A stretch of 64,000 bases of DNA from Pseudomonas chlororaphis subsp. aurantiaca (lineage in GTDB: Bacteria; Pseudomonadota; Gammaproteobacteria; Pseudomonadales; Pseudomonadaceae), in assembly GCF_013466605.1 (NCBI RefSeq), contig NZ_CP059162.1, forward strand, positions 6,076,001 to 6,140,000, read 5' to 3'. The translations under genes and the position numbers were made by a program. Under the pieces are notes generated by a model. That model was not told the DNA's origin, searched no databases, and saw only the letters and a program-made list of their open reading frames with translations. Shown piece after piece: positions 47,946 to 58,285 of the stretch. Within the stretch, counting starts at the first letter, position 1; every line of letters starts with the position of its first letter.

Positions 47946-49844
47946 ATGCCCACGACGTTTCATGAGATTCCCCGCAAGCGCCCGACCACGCCCCTGCTCG
48001 ACCGTGCCAACACGCCGGACGGCCTGCGCCGGTTAGGCGAAGCCGAGCTGGAAACCCTGGCCGATGAGTTGCGCCTGGAATTGCTCTATACGGTCGGCCA
48101 GACCGGTGGGCATTTCGGTGCCGGCCTGGGCGTCATCGAGCTGACCATCGCGCTGCATTACGTCTTCGACACGCCGGACGACCGTCTGGTGTGGGACGTG
48201 GGTCATCAGGCTTATCCGCACAAGATCCTCACCGGTCGTCGCGAGCGCATGGCCAGCCTGCGCCAGAAGGACGGCCTGGCCGCCTTCCCGCGGCGTTCCG
48301 AGAGCGAGTACGACACCTTTGGCGTCGGCCATTCCAGCACCTCGATCAGCGCGGCGCTGGGCATGGCCATTGCCGCCCGCCTGCAGAACAGCGAGCGCAA
48401 GGCGATCGCGGTGATCGGCGACGGCGCCCTGACCGCGGGCATGGCCTTCGAGGCGCTGAACCACGCGCCGGAAGTGGACGCCAACATGCTGGTGATCCTC
48501 AACGACAACGACATGTCGATCTCGCGCAACGTCGGCGGCCTGTCCAACTACCTGGCCAAGATTCTCTCCAGCCGCACCTACGCCAGCATGCGCGAAGGCA
48601 GCAAGAAGGTGCTGTCGCGCCTGCCCGGCGCCTGGGAAATCGCCCGCCGCACCGAAGAATACGCAAAAGGCATGCTGGTCCCCGGCACCCTGTTCGAAGA
48701 GCTGGGCTGGAACTACATCGGCCCGATCGATGGCCATGACCTGCCGACCCTGATCGCCACCCTGCGCAACATGCGCGACCTCAAGGGCCCGCAGTTCCTG
48801 CACGTGGTGACCAAAAAGGGCAAGGGGTTCGCCCCGGCGGAAGTCGACCCGATCGGCTACCACGCCATCACCAAGCTCGATCCCCTGGACAGCCCCGCCG
48901 CCACGCCGAAAAAGGCCGGTGGACCGAAGTACTCCGGCGTGTTCGGCGAATGGCTGTGCGACATGGCCGCCGCCGACCCGCGCCTGGTGGGCATTACCCC
49001 GGCGATGAAAGAAGGCTCGGACCTGGTGGCCTTCAGCGAACGCTTCCCACTGCGTTACTTCGACGTGGCGATTGCCGAGCAGCACGCCGTGACCCTGGCG
49101 GCCGGCATGGCCTGCGAAGGCGCCAAGCCGGTGGTGGCGATCTATTCGACCTTCCTCCAGCGCGGCTACGACCAGCTTGTGCATGACGTAGCGGTGCAGA
49201 ACCTCGACGTGCTGTTCGCCATCGACCGCGCCGGCCTGGTGGGCGAAGACGGCCCGACCCACGCCGGCAGCTTCGACCTGTCGTTCCTGCGCTGCATCCC
49301 CGGCATGGTGGTGATGACCCCGAGCGACGAGAACGAGCTGCGCAAGATGCTCAGCACCGGCCACCTGTACAACGGCCCGGCCGCCGTGCGCTACCCGCGC
49401 GGAACCGGCCCGAACGCCACCATCGAGAAAGACCTGCAGCCGATCGAGATCGGCAAGGGCGTGGTGCGCCGCCAGGGCAGCAAGGTCGCCCTGCTGGTAT
49501 TCGGCGTGCAACTGGCCGAGGCGCTGAAAGTCGCCGACAAGCTGGACGCCACCGTGGTCGACATGCGTTTCGTCAAGCCGCTGGATGAAGCCCTGGTGCG
49601 CGAGATCACCGCCAGCCACGAACTGCTGGTGACCATCGAAGAGAACGCCATCATGGGCGGCGCCGGCGGCGCGGTCAGCGAGTTCCTGGCGCGCGAGGCG
49701 ATCCTCAAGCCGATCCTGCACCTGGGCTTGCCGGACCTCTACGTCGAACACGCCAAACCAGCGCAGATGCTGGCCGAATGCGGCCTGGACGAAGCCGGCA
49801 TCGAAGTCGCCGTGCGGGAACGCCTGCGCCTGCTCGGCCTGTAA
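47946..49844 (+). CDS. dxs: 1-deoxy-D-xylulose-5-phosphate synthase
   Basis: First enzyme of the MEP isoprenoid pathway; thiamine-diphosphate dependent. A 632-residue transketolase-like protein with the TPP-binding [17 protein letters not shown] (about 160-176) and the catalytic region around [13 protein letters not shown]-terminal transketolase domain ends in [10 protein letters not shown]. It works directly before IspA in precursor supply. A GC-rich hairpin (49858-49874) follows. Confidence 0.98.
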   Translation: MPTTFHEIPRKRPTTPLLDRANTPDGLRRLGEAELETLADELRLELLYTVGQTGGHFGAGLGVIELTIALHYVFDTPDDRLVWDVGHQAYPHKILTGRRERMASLRQKDGLAAFPRRSESEYDTFGVGHSSTSISAALGMAIAARLQNSERKAIAVIGDGALTAGMAFEALNHAPEVDANMLVILNDNDMSISRNVGGLSNYLAKILSSRTYASMREGSKKVLSRLPGAWEIARRTEEYAKGMLVPGTLFEELGWNYIGPIDGHDLPTLIATLRNMRDLKGPQFLHVVTKKGKGFAPAEVDPIGYHAITKLDPLDSPAATPKKAGGPKYSGVFGEWLCDMAAADPRLVGITPAMKEGSDLVAFSERFPLRYFDVAIAEQHAVTLAAGMACEGAKPVVAIYSTFLQRGYDQLVHDVAVQNLDVLFAIDRAGLVGEDGPTHAGSFDLSFLRCIPGMVVMTPSDENELRKMLSTGHLYNGPAAVRYPRGTGPNATIEKDLQPIEIGKGVVRRQGSKVALLVFGVQLAEALKVADKLDATVVDMRFVKPLDEALVREITASHELLVTIEENAIMGGAGGAVSEFLAREAILKPILHLGLPDLYVEHAKPAQMLAECGLDEAGIEVAVRERLRLLGL

Positions 49845-49857
49845 GCCTCAAAAGCGA

Positions 49858-49874
49858 CGGCCCCATCGGGGCCG
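49858..49874 (+). terminator. Hairpin after dxs
   Basis: CGGCCCC and GGGGCCG form a perfect 7-bp stem with an ATC loop 14 bases after the stop. No T tract follows, so termination may be partial. Confidence 0.45.
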
Positions 49875-49949
49875 ATCGCAGCCTTCGGCAGCGGCTATAA
49901 GGAGTTATCCCCGGCCCCTGCCTTGCTCGCCAAGCGCCACGGATTGTCG

Positions 49950-51833
49950 ATGAAACCCGCCCTCCTCGCCCTGCCCCTTGCCCTGCTGCCCACCGGCCAA
50001 CTGCTGGCCGACAACCTCGATCGCGAACAAGCCCTCAAGCTGCCGGACGTGCTGATCAGCGCCAACCGCCAGGTGCAAGCACGCAACGACAGCAGCGCCG
50101 CCAACACCCTGTTCACCCGCGACGATATCGACCGCCTGCAACCTTCCAGCGTCACCGACCTGCTGCAACGGGTGCCTGGCGTGCAGGTGGCGCAGAGCGG
50201 CGGCCGGGGCAGCGTGCCGGGGATCTATATCCGCGGCACTTCGTCGGCCCAGACCCTGGTGCTGGTGGACGGTCAACGCATCGGCAGTTCGAGCTCCGGC
50301 GACAGCAACCTGCAGCATCTGAACATTGAGCAGATCGAACGGGTGGAAGTGCTGCGCGGTTCGCGCTCGGTGATTTACGGCAGCGACGCCATTGGCGGGG
50401 TGATCCAGATCTTCACCCGGCGCAGCGCCGAGCAGGGCCTGCAACCGCGCCTGCACCTGGGGGTGGGCAGCCACCAGAGCTGGGAACGCAGCATCGGCCT
50501 GTCCGGCGGCGACCAGCAGACCCGCTTCAACCTGGGCGCCAGCCTCGACGATACCGCCGGGAGCAATCGCACCCATGAGTCCTATGCCAGCGATCGCGAT
50601 GATGACGCCTACCGCAACCAGTCCTTCAGCCTGAGCCTGAGCCACGCCTTCAACGACGACTGGGAAGCGGGCCTGAACCTGCTGGATAACCGCGGCAAAA
50701 GCGAGTTCGACAACCCCTTCGGGCGCTTCGACAGCCGCACCTTCGAGAGCTTCCCCCAGAAGCCCTACAGCGAATTCGCGGTCAGCAGCTTCAGCAGCTA
50801 TGCCGACGGCCGCATCAACGAAGCCTGGAAGTCGCGCCTGGAACTGGGCCACAGCGAGAACCGCGAGAAGACCTTCGACAAGCTCAGCGACGAACGCACG
50901 GTGTTCAACACCTACCGCGACTCGGTCAACTGGCAGAACGACCTGACACTCGACGAACGCAACAGCCTGATCGTCGGCGGCGACTGGTACCAAGACCGGG
51001 TCAACAGCAGCACCGATTTCACCGAGGACAGCCGCTGGAACCGCGCGGCCTTTGTCCAGCATCGCTTCAAGGCCGACAGCTTCTCCACCGAGCTGGGCCT
51101 GCGTCGCGACCAGAACCAGCAGTTCGGCGGCCAGAACAGCTGGAGCGGCACCCTCACCCTGCCGTTGAACGCCGACAACGATGTCCTGCTGACCTACAGC
51201 GAAGGCTTCCGCGCCCCGACCTTCAACGATCTGTACTACCCCGACTTCAGCAACCCCGACCTCAAGCCCGAGACCTCGAAAAGCTACGAGATGCAATGGC
51301 GCAGCCAGTTGAGCGAAAGCACTCGCTTGGAGACTTCGCTGTACCGCACCGACCTGGAAAACGCGATTATCTTCGGCAGCAACTCGCGCCCGCAGAACGT
51401 CGCCTCGGCACGCATCAACGGCTTCGAGGCGGCGCTGCGGCAGGAGCTGTTCGGTTGGCAGAGCAATCTGGGGCTGGCGATCATCGATCCCCGCGACCGC
51501 GACACCGGCCACACCCTGGCCCGCCGTGCCCGACGCACCCTGAGCCTGGACCTGGATCGGCAGTTCGACCGCCTGGGCCTCGGCGCCAGTTGGCAGGCGG
51601 TGAGCAGCAGCTACGACGACCTGGCCAACCAGCAACGCCTCGGCGGTTATGCCCTGCTGGGCTTGCGCAGCAGCTGGGCGCTGAATCGCGAAGTCCGGCT
51701 GGAACTGAAGGTCGACAATCTGCTCGACAAGTCCTACAGCCGAGTGCTGTACAGCCATGACGGCGCGCAGTACGGGTATCGGGAGCAAGGCCGGGCCTGG
51801 ATGTTCGGGGTGACCTGGACGCCGGAGTTTTAG
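49950..51833 (+). CDS. btuB: TonB-dependent outer-membrane receptor, BtuB-like
   Basis: A 627-residue TonB-dependent barrel, probably importing cobalamin. It has a signal peptide ending near LLA, then a TonB-box-like LPDVLISAN and the plug domain (VTDLLQRVPGVQV, GIYIRGTSS, VEVLRGSRSVIYGSDAIGG). The barrel ends in an aromatic residue (TPEF), the usual C-terminal sorting signal. The start at 49950 is ATG; a TTG nine codons upstream is less likely. A convergent BtuF-like gene follows. No cobalamin riboswitch is recognisable in the 105-base leader. Confidence 0.87.
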   Translation: MKPALLALPLALLPTGQLLADNLDREQALKLPDVLISANRQVQARNDSSAANTLFTRDDIDRLQPSSVTDLLQRVPGVQVAQSGGRGSVPGIYIRGTSSAQTLVLVDGQRIGSSSSGDSNLQHLNIEQIERVEVLRGSRSVIYGSDAIGGVIQIFTRRSAEQGLQPRLHLGVGSHQSWERSIGLSGGDQQTRFNLGASLDDTAGSNRTHESYASDRDDDAYRNQSFSLSLSHAFNDDWEAGLNLLDNRGKSEFDNPFGRFDSRTFESFPQKPYSEFAVSSFSSYADGRINEAWKSRLELGHSENREKTFDKLSDERTVFNTYRDSVNWQNDLTLDERNSLIVGGDWYQDRVNSSTDFTEDSRWNRAAFVQHRFKADSFSTELGLRRDQNQQFGGQNSWSGTLTLPLNADNDVLLTYSEGFRAPTFNDLYYPDFSNPDLKPETSKSYEMQWRSQLSESTRLETSLYRTDLENAIIFGSNSRPQNVASARINGFEAALRQELFGWQSNLGLAIIDPRDRDTGHTLARRARRTLSLDLDRQFDRLGLGASWQAVSSSYDDLANQQRLGGYALLGLRSSWALNREVRLELKVDNLLDKSYSRVLYSHDGAQYGYREQGRAWMFGVTWTPEF

Positions 51834-51857
51834 TCATGTGGCGCCAGTGAGGGCGCT

Positions 51858-51906
51858 ATCGCGGGCAAGCCTCGCTCCTACAGGCTCAACGAAGCTTGCC
51901 CGCGAT
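51858..51906. repeat. Inverted pair of REP elements
   Basis: ATCGCGGGCAAGC (51858-51870) and GCTTGCCCGCGAT (51894-51906) are exact complements, with CTCGCTCCTACAG between them. It lies between the convergent receptor and BtuF-like genes and may act as a bidirectional terminator. Confidence 0.75.
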
Positions 51907-51919
51907 GTGCTAGCCGCGG

Positions 51920-52714
51920 CTACTCAGAATCAAGCCACTCACAGAGCTTGGCCGTCGCGGCGATCATCTGCCCGCTCGGCCGCTCCAGGCCTTTATCGCT
52001 GATCAGCAACAACCGGCCCTGGGCCACGGCCTTCAGTTGTGGCCAGGCTTTCCAGGCATCCAGCTGGGCCTGGGTGCTGGCCAGGATCACTTCAGGGTTG
52101 CGCTGCAGCACCGCCTCGACGCTGACCTGAGGCGCCGGCAGCGGCAGGTCGGCAAACACGTTGCGCGCGCCGCACACACTCAAGGCATCACTGATGATTT
52201 GCCCGCCGCCCACGGTGTACAGCGGCTGGTCCCAGACCTGATAAAACACCGCCAGGGGCGCGCTGCGGGCATAGCGCTGACGCAGGCTGGCCAACTGCTG
52301 CCGTAACGCATGGGCACGTTCCAGGCCGCGCTGTGGGCGCCCTAGCCGGGCGGCGATGGTTTCGATCTGGATAACGAGCTGGTCGAGGCTGTGGGGTTCG
52401 GCCACCAGGGTCGGAATCCCCAGACGGCCGAGCTGCTCGCGCTGGGCCGGGCCGACGCTGCCGGGCCAGAGCAGAAGCAGATCCGGCTTGAGACTGAGCA
52501 GCCGCTCCATGTCCAACTGGCCGTAGCGGCCCACCGACGGCAGGTTGCGCAATTGGGGAGGACGCTCGCCAGCATCCAGCACGCCGACCAGCAGGTCGGC
52601 GGAGTCCAGTTCGACGACGATTTCCGACAGTGAAGGCGCCAGGCTGACCACTCGCTCCACGGCCAGCGCCGGGCCACCGAGGGCCAGCAGCAGGACTGCC
52701 AGCCAGCGAGACAT
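51920..52714 (-). CDS. btuF: Cobalamin-binding periplasmic protein, BtuF-like
   Basis: A 264-residue class III ABC-type binding protein with signal peptide (about 1-19) and the family opening ERVVSLAPSLSEIVVELD. GRYGQLDMERLLSLKPDLLL follows. It resembles BtuF and related corrinoid- or heme-binding proteins. No permease or ATPase genes lie next to it. The ATG at 52714 overlaps the stop of the upstream gene by one base; a TTG one codon earlier is an unlikely start. Its position opposite a BtuB-like receptor supports a B12-uptake role. Confidence 0.85.
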   Translation of the reverse strand: MSRWLAVLLLALGGPALAVERVVSLAPSLSEIVVELDSADLLVGVLDAGERPPQLRNLPSVGRYGQLDMERLLSLKPDLLLLWPGSVGPAQREQLGRLGIPTLVAEPHSLDQLVIQIETIAARLGRPQRGLERAHALRQQLASLRQRYARSAPLAVFYQVWDQPLYTVGGGQIISDALSVCGARNVFADLPLPAPQVSVEAVLQRNPEVILASTQAQLDAWKAWPQLKAVAQGRLLLISDKGLERPSGQMIAATAKLCEWLDSE

Positions 52715-53133
52715 CAACCGAGCTGACGCGGGATGCGGTAGAGGGAGAACAGCACGGCGGTGGACAGTGCCAGCAGGATCAGCGGCACAGCTTCCAGGCC
52801 GACGAACACCGCCAGGGTACCGATCCAGGCCGGCAGCGCCGCCGCCAGGAACGCCGCACGACGACGGGCAGCCAGCTCGATCCAGGCCGACGGCTCCAAA
52901 GGGGTATCGAGGGCTTTATGGGTGGCGATCAACGCACGCTTGTAGCCGCCGAAAAAACGCAGGCTGACAAACATCGAGGCCACGCCAGCGATGAAAAACG
53001 GCATCGCCAGGATCGGCAGCAGCGGCTCGCCCTGGCCAAACACCAGGTTGAGCACGAACAGCGGTAGCAGCGCCAGCGCCAGGTATTGCCACCAGCTGAC
53101 AGCCAGGCGCCGCCGGACCTGAGCGCGGGTCAC
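52714..53133 (-). CDS. Small membrane protein of unknown function
   Basis: A 139-residue inner-membrane protein with four likely hydrophobic segments (around 15-30, 40-57, 95-113 and 115-130). A GTG start at 53133 overlaps the ribA stop (GTGA), a typical operon junction. The longer in-frame extension overlaps ribA and is not real. It matches in size and place the hypothetical gene beside ribA in P. aeruginosa. No family or function is assigned. Its stop overlaps the btuF start by one base. Confidence 0.8.
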   Translation of the reverse strand: MTRAQVRRRLAVSWWQYLALALLPLFVLNLVFGQGEPLLPILAMPFFIAGVASMFVSLRFFGGYKRALIATHKALDTPLEPSAWIELAARRRAAFLAAALPAWIGTLAVFVGLEAVPLILLALSTAVLFSLYRIPRQLG

Positions 53134-53747
53134 GCCCGGTCTACCTCGCCCTGATGCTCGTTGCCCATCATGTGGTCGAGCTTGCTGGCCTTGGTGGCCA
53201 GGTAGAGTTTGTTGTGCGGGTTGTGGCCGGTATGCAGCGGCACGCGCTCGGCAACGACTATGCCCATCTCGGTCAGGGCCTTGACCTTGCGCGGGTTGTT
53301 GGTCATCAGGCGCAGGGATTTCACCCCCAGGTGCTCGAGCATCGGCAGGCACATGGCGTAGTCACGCTGGTCGGCGGCAAAGCCCAGGCGTTCGTTGGCT
53401 TCCACGGTGTCGGCGCCGCCGTCCTGCAACTCATAGGCGCGGATCTTGTTCAGCAAGCCGATGCCGCGGCCTTCCTGACGCAGGTACAGGAGCACGCCAC
53501 GGCCTTCGCGGGCGATCGCCTGCAGGGCGGCTTCCAGTTGCGAACCGCAGTCGCAGCGCTGGCTGAACAGGGCATCGCCGGTCAGGCATTCGGAGTGCAA
53601 CCGGCCGAGCACCGGAGCGCCATCGGCAATATCACCCAGGCTGAGCACGACGTGCTCGCGGCCGGTGGCTTCATCGAGAAAACCGTGCATGGTGAATTGC
53701 GCAAAAGGGGTGGGCAGCTTGGAAGCGGCAACAAAAACGACGGGCAC
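53130..53747 (-). CDS. ribA: GTP cyclohydrolase II
   Basis: Opens GTP to begin riboflavin synthesis. The Zn2+ site is the Cys cluster of [19 protein letters not shown], and the substrate loop contains [13 protein letters not shown] start at 53747 is chosen: AGGAG lies 7 bases upstream and the product then has the family N-terminus (205 residues). This stand-alone enzyme presumably supplies the cyclohydrolase activity, because the RibBA-type protein at 57178 has a degenerate second domain. Confidence 0.95.
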   Translation of the reverse strand: MPVVFVAASKLPTPFAQFTMHGFLDEATGREHVVLSLGDIADGAPVLGRLHSECLTGDALFSQRCDCGSQLEAALQAIAREGRGVLLYLRQEGRGIGLLNKIRAYELQDGGADTVEANERLGFAADQRDYAMCLPMLEHLGVKSLRLMTNNPRKVKALTEMGIVVAERVPLHTGHNPHNKLYLATKASKLDHMMGNEHQGEVDRA

Positions 53748-53859
53748 CGTTGTGCTCCTGATCTGTATGGGACTGGAGATTCGCAGAGGCGGCATTGTAA
53801 CAGCAGCTTCCGACAGACGCTTAGGCTGAATTATCGGACATAAAGATCGAGAAGTTAGA

Positions 53860-54618
53860 TCAACGGTCTTCAGGCGGACGCCCGGTATCGAACGGATAGG
53901 GCTGCTGCCAGCGCTGGAAAATCGGGCGCAAACGGCCGTTTTTCACCAGCTCGTCCATCCGCCGATCGAACAGCGCGCACAACACCCGGCCCCGTTCATT
54001 GTCGGCAAAGCCCAGGAACAGCGGCAGTTCGGCCAGATGGGTGCGCCGGAACTGCGAGCGGTCCTCGGCCTGGGACAGGACGAAATCGACCTCGGTCAGG
54101 GCATCGATATAGAAGTCGGCGCGACCTTGCTGGAGCATCGGCAAGATACCGACCCGCCGGCGGATTTCATTGAAGCGCTGAATATTGGGCAAGTAGTCCT
54201 GGTAGCGGTAGCCGCGCACCCAGACCAGGCGGTAATTGCCGAGCGTGGCCAGGGCCGGCGGCGAGTTCGTCGCCAGGCCCAGACTGTAGATATGGTCGGT
54301 GTCGTAGTTCCAGCGCGGATACAGGGCGCCATCGGTTTCGTCCCGATAGGAGCCGACCAGGGCGTCGACCTCACGCCGCTGCACCAGCCCGACCGAGCGG
54401 GTGTAGGGCACGCTGCGCATGTCGAGCTTCACGCCCTGGGTCTCGAAGACTTCGCGCAGGATATCCCAGGCCATGCCGTGGCCATCGGCCTGGGTGTAGT
54501 TGTCCCACTCCTCGCTGGCCACCCGGATTTCCCCGGGCAGCGCCGCAGGCTCTGCGGCTCGGACCAGGCTGGCAGTCAAGACACAGAGCGTTACCAGCAG
54601 AGCGCGAGCGACCGGCAT
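53860..54618 (-). CDS. Periplasmic solute-binding-type protein (family 3)
   Basis: A 252-residue secreted protein with a signal peptide (to about AAEP, 20) and a type-2 periplasmic-binding fold: [19 protein letters not shown] near the start and the domain-crossing segment near VGILPML. It resembles solute-binding proteins of polar amino-acid transporters but stands alone, without a permease. It may be a sensor or transport subunit. The start at 54618 precedes the signal peptide; an earlier in-frame ATG at 54723 is rejected. Confidence 0.86.
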   Translation of the reverse strand: MPVARALLVTLCVLTASLVRAAEPAALPGEIRVASEEWDNYTQADGHGMAWDILREVFETQGVKLDMRSVPYTRSVGLVQRREVDALVGSYRDETDGALYPRWNYDTDHIYSLGLATNSPPALATLGNYRLVWVRGYRYQDYLPNIQRFNEIRRRVGILPMLQQGRADFYIDALTEVDFVLSQAEDRSQFRRTHLAELPLFLGFADNERGRVLCALFDRRMDELVKNGRLRPIFQRWQQPYPFDTGRPPEDR

Positions 54619-54628
54619 AGCTGATTCC

Positions 54629-55132
54629 TCAGGCAAAGCACCACACCAGCCCCTGCATCGCCAACCAGGCGAAGACACCGGCCAGCACGTCGTCGAGCAT
54701 GATCCCGATACCGCCGTGCACATGCCGGTCGATCCAGCGAATCGGCCAGGGCTTGAGAATGTCGAAGAAGCGGAACATCAGGAAGCCCGCCAGCAACCAC
54801 TGCCAGCCTTCCGGCACCAGCCACAGGGTGATCCACATGCCGACCATTTCGTCCCAGACGATGCCCTCGTGGTCATGCACCCGCAGGTCGTCGGCCACCT
54901 TGCCGCACAGCCAGAAGCCGAACAGCATGGTGATGCCGAGCATCAGCCAGTAGCCCCAGTCCGGCAGCATCTGCCACAGCGGAATGAACGGTAGCGCCAC
55001 CAGCGACCCCCAGGTCCCCGGGGCCTTGGGCAAGGTGCCCGAACCGAAGCCGAAGGCCAGAAAATGCCAGGGATTACGCCAGACGGAAGGCGGCACGCAC
55101 TCTGCCGGAACCTGTTTGGGATGATCTGTCAC
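54629..55132 (-). CDS. pgpA: Phosphatidylglycerophosphatase A
   Basis: Inner-membrane enzyme that dephosphorylates phosphatidylglycerophosphate. 167 residues from a GTG at 55132 that overlaps the thiL stop (GTGA) and has GGGAG upstream. Family features are GFGSGTLPKAPGTWGS near the N-terminus, WDEMVGMW with the acidic active-site residues, and DVLAGVFAW near the C-terminus. The order nusB-thiL-pgpA is conserved. Confidence 0.95.
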   Translation of the reverse strand: MTDHPKQVPAECVPPSVWRNPWHFLAFGFGSGTLPKAPGTWGSLVALPFIPLWQMLPDWGYWLMLGITMLFGFWLCGKVADDLRVHDHEGIVWDEMVGMWITLWLVPEGWQWLLAGFLMFRFFDILKPWPIRWIDRHVHGGIGIMLDDVLAGVFAWLAMQGLVWCFA

Positions 55133-56094
55133 GGTGTCTCCCGAAAATGTTGATAGCCCCGAGTGCTCGGGGTGATGTCCCGCCCCTCGGCGTCCAGCAG
55201 CACCACGCCCTGCCCGGCCACCACCCGGCCCAGCACATGCACTGGCCAACCGGCGGCGAGCAGCGGCGCCAGCTCGGCTTCGGGCAAGGTGAAGACCAGC
55301 ACGTAATCGTCGCCACCGCTGAGTGCCGCCGAGCGGGCGTCATTCTCACCGAGAAAGCTCAACAACGCCCGGGACATCGGCAGTTTTTCACTTTCGATCA
55401 GCAATCCGACAGCCGAAGCCGCAGCAATGTGCCCGCAGTCGGCCAGCAGGCCGTCGGAGATATCCATGGCCGCGCTGGCCTTGCCACGCAGCGCCTGACC
55501 CAGGGCCAGTTGCGGTTGCGGCGACCAGTAGTGGGCCAGCAAGGGTTCGGCGACCGCCGGATCGGCGCTGCGCTGCCCGAGCACCAGCGGCAAGGCCCCA
55601 GCGCCATTGCCCAGCTCGCCCCCCACACACAGCAGATCGCCCGGACGGGCACCGCTGCGGGTCAGGGCCTGGCCGGCAGGCACGCGACCGAACACGGTCA
55701 TGGTCAGGGTCAACGGGCCGCGCGTGGTGTCGCCGCCTACCAGGCGCACGCCACAGCTCTGCGCCATGACGCTCAGGCCGTTGGCATAGGCTTGCAGCCA
55801 ATCGGCTTCGACTGTCGGCAGGGTCAGGGCAAGGGTGAAGGCGACGGGCGCGGCACCCATGGCCGCCAGGTCGCTGACCGCCACTGCCAGCGAGCGCTGG
55901 CCGAGCAGGAAAGGGTCGCAGGGGTCTGCGAAATGCACACCGGCCACCAGGGTGTCGGTGGAAATCGCCAACTGTTCGCCGGGGGGAACAGCCAGCAAGG
56001 CGCAGTCGTCGCCAACCCCCAGTGCAACGCCCTCGCCGCCCTGCGCACAAGGCGCGGCAGCGAAGAAGTTACGGATCAGCTCAAACTCGCCCAT
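55129..56094 (-). CDS. thiL: Thiamine-monophosphate kinase
   Basis: ATP-dependent kinase that converts ThMP to TPP. A PurM/ThiL-fold protein of 321 residues with VGDDCALLA (Mg-ATP binding Asp pair), STDTLVAGVHF, and LVGGDTTRGPL. It lies in the nusB-thiL-pgpA unit and overlaps pgpA by 4 bases. Confidence 0.97.
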   Translation of the reverse strand: MGEFELIRNFFAAAPCAQGGEGVALGVGDDCALLAVPPGEQLAISTDTLVAGVHFADPCDPFLLGQRSLAVAVSDLAAMGAAPVAFTLALTLPTVEADWLQAYANGLSVMAQSCGVRLVGGDTTRGPLTLTMTVFGRVPAGQALTRSGARPGDLLCVGGELGNGAGALPLVLGQRSADPAVAEPLLAHYWSPQPQLALGQALRGKASAAMDISDGLLADCGHIAAASAVGLLIESEKLPMSRALLSFLGENDARSAALSGGDDYVLVFTLPEAELAPLLAAGWPVHVLGRVVAGQGVVLLDAEGRDITPSTRGYQHFRETP

Positions 56095-56112
56095 GGCAGC
56101 TGCAAGCGCGGA

Positions 56113-56613
56113 TCAGCGCTTGAATGCCTTCACTTCAGCTTCACGCAGACGCGGGGCCAGCTTGTCGAGTACGCCGTTGACGAACTTGTGGCCGTCGGTG
56201 GAACCGAAGACCTTGGCCAGTTCGATACCTTCGTTGATCACAACGCGGTACGGCACGTCGACGCGCTTGAGCAGTTCCCAGGTGGACAGGCGCAGGACCG
56301 CCAGCTCGACCGGATCCAGCTCTTCGATGCTGAGGTCCAGGCAAGGGGCGAGAGCGTTGTCGATCTCGTTCTTGTTGGCCGGAACGCCGTGCAGGATCTC
56401 ACGGAAGTAGGCACCGTCGATGTCGGTGAAATCGTTGTCGACCCGAAACTGCGCTTCGATCTCGTTCAGCGAGTGCTTGGCCATGTGCCATTGGTACAGC
56501 GCCTGGGTCGCGAGCTGACGGGCTTCGCGACGCTTGGCGCTCTTGGATGGCTTGCCAGCGTCCGCAGGTTTCGGATCGCGCGGGTTGAAACGATCGCTTT
56601 CGTCGCTAATCAC
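56113..56613 (-). CDS. nusB: Transcription antitermination protein NusB
   Basis: Binds BoxA RNA with NusE (S10) during rRNA antitermination. A 166-residue all-helical protein with [20 protein letters not shown] at the start of the fold and the C-terminal [10 protein letters not shown] motif. The start overlaps the ribH stop by 4 bases, linking it to the riboflavin genes as in many gammaproteobacteria. Confidence 0.96.
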   Translation of the reverse strand: MISDESDRFNPRDPKPADAGKPSKSAKRREARQLATQALYQWHMAKHSLNEIEAQFRVDNDFTDIDGAYFREILHGVPANKNEIDNALAPCLDLSIEELDPVELAVLRLSTWELLKRVDVPYRVVINEGIELAKVFGSTDGHKFVNGVLDKLAPRLREAEVKAFKR

Positions 56614-57086
56614 TTGGCCTCCAACTGCGCCAGCAGGCTGACCATTTCCAGAGCGGACAAGGCAGCTTCAGCACCTTTGTTGCCGGCCTTGGTGCCGGAA
56701 CGTTCGATGGCTTGCTCGATCGAGTCGACGGTCAGCACGCCGAAGGCGACCGGTACGCCGAACTCCATGGACACCTGGGCCAGGCCCTTGGTGCATTCGC
56801 CCGCCACGTATTCGAAGTGCGGAGTGCCGCCACGAATGACCGCCCCCAGGGCGATGATCGCCGCGAACTCGCCCTTCTGCGCGACTTTCTGCGCAACCAG
56901 CGGAATCTCGAAGGCGCCAGGGGCACGGATCACGGTGATGTCGCTTTCGCTCACGCCGTGACGAACCAGGGCGTCAACGGCGCCGCTGACCAGGCTTTCG
57001 ACGACGAAGCTGTTGAAACGGCCGACCACCAGGGCATAGCGGCCTTTGGGGGCGATGAAGGTACCTTCGATGGTCTTCAGGGTCAT
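56610..57086 (-). CDS. ribH: 6,7-dimethyl-8-ribityllumazine synthase
   Basis: Penultimate enzyme of riboflavin synthesis; forms the 60-mer or decameric lumazine synthase. 158 residues. Family features are [26 protein letters not shown] (about 52-61), and [14 protein letters not shown] with the catalytic His (about 90-91). It is called ribE in P. aeruginosa nomenclature. It lies in the ribD-ribE-ribBA-ribH-nusB cluster. Confidence 0.97.
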   Translation of the reverse strand: MTLKTIEGTFIAPKGRYALVVGRFNSFVVESLVSGAVDALVRHGVSESDITVIRAPGAFEIPLVAQKVAQKGEFAAIIALGAVIRGGTPHFEYVAGECTKGLAQVSMEFGVPVAFGVLTVDSIEQAIERSGTKAGNKGAEAALSALEMVSLLAQLEAK

Positions 57087-57177
57087 TCGACAAATCTCTT
57101 AAAGAGCCGGAGCGCGTTCACTACGCGCTCACTAGTGATATTTGAACCGCGAATTTCAAGCCCGCAACAACCGGCTT

Positions 57178-58269
57178 TTATTCGGAGGGCACGTATTCTA
57201 CAACTTCCAGGTCGAAACCGGATATCGCATTAAATTTCATCGGCGCACTCATCAGGCGCATTTTGCGTACGCCCAGGTCGCGCAGGATCTGCGAACCGGC
57301 ACCGACGATGCTGTAGGTGGTCGGTTTTTTCGCAGGTGCGTGCTCGGCCGTTTCGCGGATATGCGCCAGCAGCACGTCACCGTCCAGCGGGTGGCCCAGC
57401 AACAGCACCACGCCGCTGCCGGCCTCGGCCACCGTGGCCATCGCGGCCCGCAGGCTCCAGCGGCCAGGCTGCTTGACCATCAGCAGGTCGCGCAGCGGGT
57501 CCATGTTGTGCACGCGAACCAGGGTCGGTTCTTCGGCGCAGATGTTGCCCAGGGTCAGCGCCATGTGCACGTCGCCTTCCACCGAATCACGGTAGGTCAC
57601 CAGGTTGAACTGGCCCAATTCGCTGTCCAGCGGCTGCTCGGCAATCCGCTGAACGGTACGTTCGTGGATCATCCGGTAGTGAATCAGGTCGGCGATGGTG
57701 CCGATCTTGATGTTGTGTTCGGCGGCGAAGGCTTCCAGCTCGGCGCGACGGGACATGGTGCCGTCATCGTTCATCACTTCGCAGATCACCCCGCTCGGCT
57801 CGAAACCGGCCATGCGCGCCAGGTCGCAGGCGGCTTCGGTGTGGCCGGCACGGGCCAGGGTGCCACCCGGCTGGGCCATCAGCGGGAAGATGTGGCCCGG
57901 GCTGACGATGTCTTCGGCCTTGGCGTCCTTGGCGGCAGCCGCCTGCACCGTGCGCGCACGATCGGCGGCGGAGATGCCGGTGGTCACGCCGGTGGTGGCC
58001 TCGATGGACACGGTGAACTTGGTGCCGAACCCGGAACCGTTGCGCGGCGCCATCAAAGGCAGCTTGAGCAGCTCGCAACGCTCGCGGCTCATCGGCATGC
58101 AGATCAGGCCGCGGGCGTGCTTGGCCATGAAGTTGATGTGCTCGGCCTTGCAGCACTCGGCGGCCATGATCAGGTCGCCTTCGTTCTCGCGGTCTTCATC
58201 ATCCATGAGGATGACCATCTTGCCTTGGCGGATGTCTTCAACCAGTTCTTCGATGCTGTTGAGCGCCAC
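57178..58269 (-). CDS. ribBA: 3,4-dihydroxy-2-butanone-4-phosphate synthase with degenerate GTP cyclohydrolase II domain
   Basis: A two-domain protein of 363 residues. The N-terminal DHBP synthase domain (1-200) is intact: MDDEDRENEGDL carries the catalytic acidic residues, and THSEAACDLAR-type sequence (here HTEAACDLARM) is present. The C-terminal half (205-363) has the GTP cyclohydrolase II fold, but the zinc Cys cluster and the RQEGRG loop are missing. That activity is therefore expected to be lost, and RibA at 53130 supplies it. Related Pseudomonas proteins are usually listed as ribB. Confidence 0.92.
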   Translation of the reverse strand: MALNSIEELVEDIRQGKMVILMDDEDRENEGDLIMAAECCKAEHINFMAKHARGLICMPMSRERCELLKLPLMAPRNGSGFGTKFTVSIEATTGVTTGISAADRARTVQAAAAKDAKAEDIVSPGHIFPLMAQPGGTLARAGHTEAACDLARMAGFEPSGVICEVMNDDGTMSRRAELEAFAAEHNIKIGTIADLIHYRMIHERTVQRIAEQPLDSELGQFNLVTYRDSVEGDVHMALTLGNICAEEPTLVRVHNMDPLRDLLMVKQPGRWSLRAAMATVAEAGSGVVLLLGHPLDGDVLLAHIRETAEHAPAKKPTTYSIVGAGSQILRDLGVRKMRLMSAPMKFNAISGFDLEVVEYVPSE

Positions 58270-58285
58270 GCGGCACCCCCTTGAG

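Noticed and set aside
49845..49949. Possible cobalamin riboswitch before the BtuB-like receptor
   Set aside because: The gap is only about 105 bases and holds a dxs-side hairpin; no B12-box sequence could be recognised.
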